Shown here: in pieces, positions 6,249 to 10,299 of the stretch
Layout of the letters: each line of letters begins with the position of its first letter
How positions within the stretch are numbered: the stretch's first letter is position 1
Assembly: GCA_900315105.1 (NCBI GenBank)
Contig: OMXX01000123.1
Location: forward strand, 1 to 10,299
Length of the DNA stretch: 10,299 nucleotides
Direction: 5' to 3'
Source: an uncultured Prevotellaceae bacterium
GTDB taxonomy: Bacteria; Bacteroidota; Bacteroidia; Bacteroidales; Bacteroidaceae
The notes under the pieces: model-generated
Seen by the model: only the letters and a program-made list of their open reading frames with translations
Databases searched by the model: none
What the model was told of the DNA's origin: nothing
Made by a program: the position numbers and the translations under genes

Positions 6249-6436
6249 TTGGGCGTCCAGTTTCAAAAAATTCCAAACGACGTAGATGATTATATATCAT
6301 CCCTCCGAAGGAACTTATAGACGATGTTCTTGACGATAACTTCACCGATTGGATAGAACTCATGAACAAGATTGACATGGACAACGCCATCATCGAAGCC
6401 GAATCGGATCTGTACGATGCAGGAATTCCCGACTAA
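6249..6436 (+). pseudogene. 3' remnant of a second acidic-protein gene
   Basis: Frame 3 from 6249 reads LGVQFQKIPNDVDDY, matching LGIYTYQLYQKLPYNLDDY of the intact protein. Near 6300 the match moves to frame 2 and reads PPKELIDDVLDDNFTDW, then continues to a TAA at 6434-6436, matching PPDELIDNVLDDNFMDW. So this is a copy that has lost its 5' two thirds and carries a one-base frameshift. Its stop codon overlaps that of the convergent acetyltransferase copy 2, repeating the tail-to-tail layout of copy 1. Confidence 0.85.
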
Positions 6437-6714
6437 TCATTTGTAACGAGCAAGTCCTTAAACTGCGGATGCCTCTCATACCAGACGGAAGCGTATGAGC
6501 AGATAGGCATTACCCTCAGTCCCTTGCTGACGGCATAGTCGTTGGCGGCACTGACAAGCACACCGCCAATACTCATACCTTTCTTGAAGGCATAGGTATG
6601 GTTAATACTCATGACGTTCCCGTCAAAAGAAAACTCCAGTCGGCCTACAAGCTCGTCACAATCCAAGGCAAGCACCTTGCCGCCAGTATTCGTAGTCTCA
6701 ATCTTTGTCTCCAT
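6433..6714 (-). CDS. small GNAT-family N-acetyltransferase (COG2388 type), copy 2
   Basis: This 93-residue protein is about two thirds identical to the 3895-4182 protein over its whole length. I chose the ATG at 6714 (METKIETTNTGGK) rather than the first in-frame ATG at 6774, because homology with copy 1 begins there and a -7 box (TACCTTTG, 6730-6723) lies between the two. The acetyl-CoA loop reads GMSIGG where copy 1 has GMGVGS, so the middle glycine is a serine, which might weaken cofactor binding. The end PICSY, a tyrosine and RHPQFKDLL follows the family pattern. It is convergent with, and overlaps the stop of, a decayed acidic-protein gene, and is itself intact, suggesting selection on the acetyltransferase alone. 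Confidence 0.87.
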   Translation of the reverse strand: METKIETTNTGGKVLALDCDELVGRLEFSFDGNVMSINHTYAFKKGMSIGGVLVSAANDYAVSKGLRVMPICSYASVWYERHPQFKDLLVTND

Positions 6715-6722
6715 ATCGGGCA

Positions 6723-6730
6723 CAAAGGTA
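6723..6730 (-). promoter_or_regulatory. -7 box TACCTTTG for GNAT copy 2
   Basis: The box matches TAnnTTTG on the minus strand and ends 8 bp before the ATG at 6714, so the untranslated leader would be only a few bases. I see no clear -33. It occupies the same place as the weaker box before copy 1. Confidence 0.45.
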
Positions 6731-6787
6731 CGATATTTCCCCGACATTTCGGAGTAGTTGTATTTCATTCTCATATTACTATATATC

Positions 6788-7488
6788 TGATATTTCCAAT
6801 CATTGCACAGCCATCAAGAGCTTGACTTCGTCCTTGCAGTCCTCGGACCAAAAAGCGAAGTGAAGCATTCAAGTACTTGTGCGCAAGGCGTGTGGCGGAA
6901 GAGCATCGAAGCGCAGCCTTGATGCCACTGTAGCCACTTGCCAGCGATACTGTTGGTACTCCCATGCATTGCATAGCTTATACTTCCAAGCCTTGCGTAG
7001 CGGGTACTCCCAATCATTGCAAAGCACTTCAAAAGCTTGGCTTCGCCCTTGCAGTCCATGGACGAAAGAGTGAAGTGAAGCATTCAAGGGCTTGTGCGCA
7101 AAGCATGTGGCGGAAGAGCATCGAAGTGCAGCCTTGATACTACTGTAGCCACTTGCCTTGCGATACTGTTGGTACTCCCATGCATTGCGTAGCGGATATT
7201 CCCAATCATTGCATAGCGCGTCAAGAGCTTGACTTCGTCCTTGCAGTCATGGACGAAAGAGCGAAGTGAAGCATCCAAGGGCTTGTTCGCAAGGTATGTG
7301 GCGGAAGAGCATCGAAGCGCAGCCTTGATGCTACTGTAGCCACTTGCCTTGCGATACTGTTGGTACTCCCATGCATTGCGTAGCTTATACTCCCATGCCT
7401 TGCGTAGCGGATATTCCCAATCATTGCATAGCGCATCAAGAGCTTGGCTTCGCCCTTGCAGTCCATGGATGAAAGAGTGAAGTGAAGC
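6788..7488. repeat. hierarchical tandem repeat block (192-215 bp units with 24-bp subrepeats)
   Basis: Four units begin at 6788, 7002, 7194 and 7409, with periods of 214, 192 and 215 bp; the last stops after about 80 bp. Each unit joins the next through tandem 24-bp subrepeats of the form GGATATTCCCAATCATTGC plus ATAGC. There are three at 6954-7025, two at 7170-7217 and three at 7361-7432, plus one at 6788-6811. The different subrepeat number explains the 192 versus 214-215 bp lengths. The rest of the unit is conserved, for example TGGCGGAAGAGCATCGAAG. On the minus strand a 24-mer can read as an octapeptide with WEY, but single-base indels (near 6942 and 7247) break every frame between units. 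It is therefore either non-coding or a decayed repeat protein. Confidence 0.9.
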
Positions 7489-7493
7489 TGGTG

Positions 7494-7532
7494 AAAACGG
7501 GGAATATCCACCCACCAAAAACGGGGATATCC
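7494..7532. repeat. two AAAACGGGG(A)ATATCC repeats, 24 bp apart
   Basis: AAAACGGGGAATATCC at 7494-7509 and AAAACGGGGATATCC at 7518-7532 lie 24 bp apart, the same period as the subrepeats of the adjoining block. GGATATCC in the second copy is palindromic. The motif marks the right edge of the repeat block, which breaks off at 7488. The following 7533-7673 contains no gene that I can see. Confidence 0.65.
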
Positions 7533-7639
7533 GTTCACTTTTGTGTGCTTAGCAAGGCGGAAAATAAGACGTTTATAGGCTAAAGATAAATCCTTCTGAA
7601 ATTGCTATATGTCAGTCTGTTAACAATCTCTTGAAAACC

Positions 7640-7656
7640 CAATAGAACAACTATTG
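7640..7656 (-). terminator. weak hairpin terminator of the four-gene operon
   Basis: On the minus strand CAATAG-TTGTT-CTATTG forms a 6-bp stem followed by GGTTTTC. It lies about 20 bp after the stop of the last gene. The stem is short and the T run imperfect. Confidence 0.35.
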
Positions 7657-7673
7657 ACCAACAATGGCAAAGT

Positions 7674-8162
7674 TTATACTAAGCCAAGGGTTGCACTTAT
7701 TGGAGTGCTAAGTTCTGCTTTATGTTTCATAACTGTTTTGGTTATATGATTAAATGATTCTTTGCCTAATATAGCTGGCTCATCCAAACTCTTGTCCACA
7801 AGGAAAGAAAAAGAGAAAGTGCATCCCCCATACTCAAATCCAAGCATGATTACTTTGCATACTTTCAACTTGTTGTTCTTGCATCTTCCCACTTTCTTCC
7901 CAACATAATGGAACACATCATTAGTGTTGATGGAATCCATATAGTTAGGAAGAAAGGGGTGCAAGTTGTCATAGACAGGTTTTGTATTCACTTCTCTTAT
8001 ATCATTCTCAGGAAGTGAATACACCTGCTTCTCTCCTAGATTTAAGAAAGCCAAGAATGCAGGGCTGATAAGGTTATGCTTCATTCTCTTGTCAAGAAGG
8101 AATGTAAAACCAATGCCTTTGATTTGGATGAAGATTTCATCCTTTTCTGTATTCATATCCAT
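7674..8162 (-). CDS. retropepsin-like protein without catalytic aspartate motif
   Basis: The protein has 162 residues and no signal peptide. The pattern of a retropepsin-like aspartic protease is visible: FTFLLDKRMKHNLISPAF (19-36) lines up with the F-x-I-D-T-G-A-T-H-N-x-[IL] segment, and PAILGKESF (129-137) with the conserved I-L-G-x-x-F near the end. However, the catalytic D-T/S-G is D24-K25-R26, so it should not cleave peptides. The middle, about 50-105, is expanded with lysines and cysteines (RCKNNKLKVCKV). It lies 33 bp downstream of a gene for an intact relative and is last in the operon. A non-catalytic partner, regulator or substrate binder for the active enzyme is a reasonable inference. 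The family call rests on motif spacing alone. Confidence 0.65.
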   Translation of the reverse strand: MDMNTEKDEIFIQIKGIGFTFLLDKRMKHNLISPAFLAFLNLGEKQVYSLPENDIREVNTKPVYDNLHPFLPNYMDSINTNDVFHYVGKKVGRCKNNKLKVCKVIMLGFEYGGCTFSFSFLVDKSLDEPAILGKESFNHITKTVMKHKAELSTPISATLGLV

Positions 8163-8195
8163 TACATAGTCTTGAACTTTACTCTTGCTATTGCT

Positions 8196-8606
8196 TCAAT
8201 CATTGCATTTTATGTTGTAAGTTTCAAAATCAATAATCCATTTGTTTTCCATGAGGAACTCTGTACTCAATACACCATGTATTTGGACACCAGTTTCTTC
8301 TTGTACCTGTGCTATTGCATCAGTAGCATCAAGCACAGAAAAGGTGGATGTGTAATCAATCCCTTCAAAGTTGAATGTGGCTTCTATAACAGGAGTTTCC
8401 TTGTAATGTCCCTCAATTCCCATTGTCCTACAAGTACTATCAAGCAATTTAAACTTATCTTTGAAATGTTCATACACGAAGTCAAAAAGGGTATTGTGGG
8501 TAGCTCCTGTGTCTATAAGAAAACAAAAATTCTTTAGCTTGCCTGATGTTACTATCAGTGGTAAGCCTATCTTTTGTAAGCCTAAGGTCAGTGGAAATTC
8601 CATCAT
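8196..8606 (-). CDS. retropepsin-like aspartic protease
   Basis: This is a single-domain aspartic protease of the retropepsin-like (Asp_protease_2, clan AA) type, 136 residues, which works as a dimer in known members. The catalytic motif is FLIDTGATHNTLF with D32-T33-G34. The second structural motif, IHGVLSTEFLMENKWIIDF (109-127), corresponds to the usual G-x-L-G-x-D-F-L-x-x-x-x-W-x-I-D-F. There is no signal peptide, so it is predicted cytoplasmic. ATGATG gives two candidate starts; the first directly follows the stop of the lipoprotein gene (TAAATG), which suggests translational coupling. The next gene encodes a similar fold with the active site lost. Confidence 0.85.
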   Translation of the reverse strand: MMEFPLTLGLQKIGLPLIVTSGKLKNFCFLIDTGATHNTLFDFVYEHFKDKFKLLDSTCRTMGIEGHYKETPVIEATFNFEGIDYTSTFSVLDATDAIAQVQEETGVQIHGVLSTEFLMENKWIIDFETYNIKCND

Positions 8607-9089
8607 TTAGTTGATTCTTTTGAGTGTTAAAGTTCGGGTAATTATAATTTCTCCTTCTCCTAAATTCAACCATTTAGCAGAATCTCTTAATATCATTTCT
8701 GTATCAGATAATTCCAATACATCATAGATAGCAGGAGATTTTGAAGCATCTGAAAATCCCATTAGCAATTTCATCTGATTCTTGTCAAAAACAAAGGTTT
8801 GATAGTCTGTAGGCTTTTCTCCTTTATTATACCATTGAAAATCACCATCAACACTACCAGTCACTTTAACATCACTATTTCCTACGAACTTCCAAACATA
8901 AGAACCATAACTTATTTCAACTTCATTATGTTCCTCCTTTTCTAAATCTGTATATACCTTATCTTCTATTAAAGTAGTGGCATTCCAAGTCCCAATTACA
9001 GACAGGCTGCTTTGTTCATCTTCATTGCTGCAACTGACTATAAGTATGCAGCAAAGCAACGTAAAAATAGTGGAAATTTTCTTGTTCAT
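8607..9089 (-). CDS. lipocalin-like lipoprotein
   Basis: This is a 160-residue lipoprotein. Residues 1-20 form a lipoprotein signal peptide (MNKKI, a hydrophobic core and LIVSC), with C20 as the lipidated residue. C20 is followed by SNEDEQ, an acidic stretch like the Bacteroidota lipoprotein export signal, so the mature protein may be displayed on the cell surface. From about residue 31, VIGTWNATTLIED begins a Lipocalin_4-like beta-barrel domain, and alternating strands continue to TRTLTLKRIN at the end. The ligand is unknown. It is second in the operon: 15 bp follow the WG-repeat gene stop, with an A-rich leader and no Shine-Dalgarno sequence, and its own stop abuts the protease start. Confidence 0.8.
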   Translation of the reverse strand: MNKKISTIFTLLCCILIVSCSNEDEQSSLSVIGTWNATTLIEDKVYTDLEKEEHNEVEISYGSYVWKFVGNSDVKVTGSVDGDFQWYNKGEKPTDYQTFVFDKNQMKLLMGFSDASKSPAIYDVLELSDTEMILRDSAKWLNLGEGEIIITRTLTLKRIN

Positions 9090-9104
9090 TGTATATGTTT
9101 TTAG

Positions 9105-9977
9105 TTAATCAATATTCCAATAATTACTCTCATCCCCTTCATAGGCATCAGCCAACCCACTTTCAACATCTTCTCTACTCCAACCACCATAATAGGTTTG
9201 TTCATCTCCATAAGGGTCACTCCAATTATCTGCATCATTCATTTTTTCAGATTCATAGCCCCCATAGGATGTATTATAGGATGCTGTTTTTGAAATGGTT
9301 CTTTTAGATACTGCCTTAGCAGGAAATAATGTAGTTTTTCCTATATCTGATTTTTCCATTAGCAAAGGAAATATTTTGCCACTACTATTGGCAACAATGG
9401 AGATAACAGGCTCTTTGGGTATCTCTTTTAAATAAACAAAACCTATATTAGCTCCGTAAGTAAAATATAACTGTTTTGCGTCAGGGCGGACTTTGACAAA
9501 TAGCCTTTCACAATGCACTAATTCCTTAAATGTCTCTATTGAATAAGTACAGATGTAGGTTAAACCGTCAAAAATAGCATTAGCAGCCAATACATGGAGA
9601 TTTAGTCTTTCTTCTTTATCATCAATAAAAGCTTTGACGGAAAAGATGTACTCTTCTTTAAGAGTCCATATTCTATCGTATTTGAAAGGTACAATAACAT
9701 TTCCTAATGTATCAATGATTCCCCATTTTCCAGTCATAATTACACGGGCAAAGCCACACGTAAATCGTGGATCACACCATGAATATTTACCTAACGGAAT
9801 AACAAACTCATTGTTTTTGTTTATATAACCATAACGATATTCCGTGTCTCTGACCATAGCTAAACCACAACTGAAAGAATACATTTCCATGTATTGAGGC
9901 GGAATGATTACTTCTCCTCTTTGGTTCTTAACACCAAACAATCCATCCTCCTGAAATATGATATACTCCTTATCCAT
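9105..9977 (-). CDS. WG-repeat protein
   Basis: This 290-residue protein has at least three N-terminal WG repeats (PF14903 type): GLFGVKNQRGEVIIPPQY (12-29), YGYINKNNEFVIP (49-61) and GKWGIIDTLGNVIVPFKYD (83-101). Such repeats form beta-rich binding modules of unsettled function. The middle (about 110-215) is unrecognised. About 216-270 is low-complexity and rich in Ser, Tyr, Gly and Asp. The end is REDVESGLADAYEGDESN followed by YWNID, a tail I associate with Bacteroidales WG proteins. No signal peptide is seen. The ATG at 9977 follows AAAAAGGCAGC, a weak Shine-Dalgarno-like AGG. It is the first gene of the operon, and I could not find a convincing -7 box in front of it. Confidence 0.82.
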   Translation of the reverse strand: MDKEYIIFQEDGLFGVKNQRGEVIIPPQYMEMYSFSCGLAMVRDTEYRYGYINKNNEFVIPLGKYSWCDPRFTCGFARVIMTGKWGIIDTLGNVIVPFKYDRIWTLKEEYIFSVKAFIDDKEERLNLHVLAANAIFDGLTYICTYSIETFKELVHCERLFVKVRPDAKQLYFTYGANIGFVYLKEIPKEPVISIVANSSGKIFPLLMEKSDIGKTTLFPAKAVSKRTISKTASYNTSYGGYESEKMNDADNWSDPYGDEQTYYGGWSREDVESGLADAYEGDESNYWNID

Positions 9978-10299
9978 GCTGCCTTTTTATGTCCATACCA
10001 CAAAAAGAAAGGTGCAGGCTCAACCTTGAATGTGTATCAGAAGGTATCGCCAAACACCTATGACCATACAAACAAGGAAAGCCCACACCTTATGGCATGA
10101 GCATTCACTTACTTGCTTATGATGGTTATATCCTGTTGAAATTGTCGATTTCTCTGATAACATCAAGCTAGAAGCAAACACTTCTTTTTCTAATATGTCT
10201 TGTTGTACTAATTTCCGCTACGGCGTAAAAGCTAAAGCCTTCCACCACTAGCTGTTGTCTGTTATTTGTTACTTCATTAATTCTGTGTATATTAGAGCA
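9978..10299. other. gene-free right edge, possible gene remnant
   Basis: No complete gene is visible. On the plus strand, 10002-10100 reads KKKGAGSTLNVYQKVSPNTY and on to a stop after PHLMA. It looks protein-like but has no start of its own, since the frame upstream runs into the opposite-strand WG gene. It may be the broken end of an older gene. The rest (10101-10299) has stops in all frames and no clear promoter, repeat or RNA signature. Confidence 0.3.

Noticed and set aside
6715..6774. 20-residue N-terminal extension of GNAT copy 2
   Set aside because: Copy 1 has no counterpart, and a promoter -7 box lies within the extension.
6788..7432. CRISPR array or diversity-generating element
   Set aside because: The 24-bp repeats are directly adjacent without spacers, the long units are repeats themselves, and no cas or reverse transcriptase gene is present.
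7084..7518. 144-codon minus-strand ORF in the repeat block
   Set aside because: Its frame changes between repeat units because of indels, so the same unit would be read in different frames; this does not look like a maintained protein.
8076..8537. 153-codon plus-strand ORF opposite the proteases
   Set aside because: It is antisense to two genes with recognisable retropepsin motifs and lacks features of its own.

Overview
The window looks like a mobile or accessory stretch of a Bacteroidales chromosome (Bacteroides/Prevotella-like). Several things point there. Promoter -7 boxes match TAnnTTTG and Shine-Dalgarno sequences are almost absent. The tyrosine recombinase is of the Bacteroidota type. 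There is a WG-repeat protein ending in WNID and a lipoprotein whose lipobox cysteine is followed by acidic residues. Base composition is patchy: the integrase and the small genes near 3.4-4.2 kb are richer in GC than the AT-rich T5orf172 gene (4.3-6.1 kb) and the 7.7-10 kb operon. This suggests pieces of different origin.

Left part (1-3340). The 3' two thirds of a calcineurin-like metallophosphoesterase gene enters from the left edge. A 23-bp tandem duplication throws its C-terminus out of frame. A near-perfect inverted repeat follows. Next comes a compact unit with a full Bacteroidota-type promoter, about 230 bp with no convincing ORF, and a strong intrinsic terminator, so it is a candidate small RNA. 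It contains a segment resembling the 3' end of a serine tRNA. A 432-residue tyrosine recombinase with its own promoter and terminator follows. It is flanked by repeated TGTAGCCAA motifs in both orientations; the downstream cluster of six lies at roughly helical-turn spacing, as expected of recombinase arm-type sites. Between 3041 and 3263 lies a non-coding, strongly self-complementary segment.

Middle (3386-6714). A small convergent cassette, a very acidic unknown protein facing a short COG2388-type GNAT acetyltransferase, occurs twice. The first copy is intact. In the second copy the acidic gene is reduced to a frameshifted 3' stub, while the acetyltransferase is intact. Between the copies sits an AT-rich gene for a 596-residue protein with a C-terminal T5orf172/GIY-YIG-like domain and a central lipoyl-like segment.

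Repeat block (6788-7532). About 700 bp are built from four copies of a 192-215 bp unit. Each junction carries two or three tandem 24-bp subrepeats. No continuous reading frame survives, and two further copies of an AAAACGGGG motif spaced 24 bp apart abut the block.

Right part (7674-9977, minus strand). A tight four-gene operon is read from right to left: a WG-repeat protein, a lipocalin-like surface lipoprotein, a retropepsin-like aspartic protease with an intact DTG, and a second retropepsin-like protein whose DTG is replaced by DKR. The active/inactive protease pair beside an exported lipoprotein is the most system-like feature in the window, though its role is unknown. The last 320 bases hold no gene I can support.
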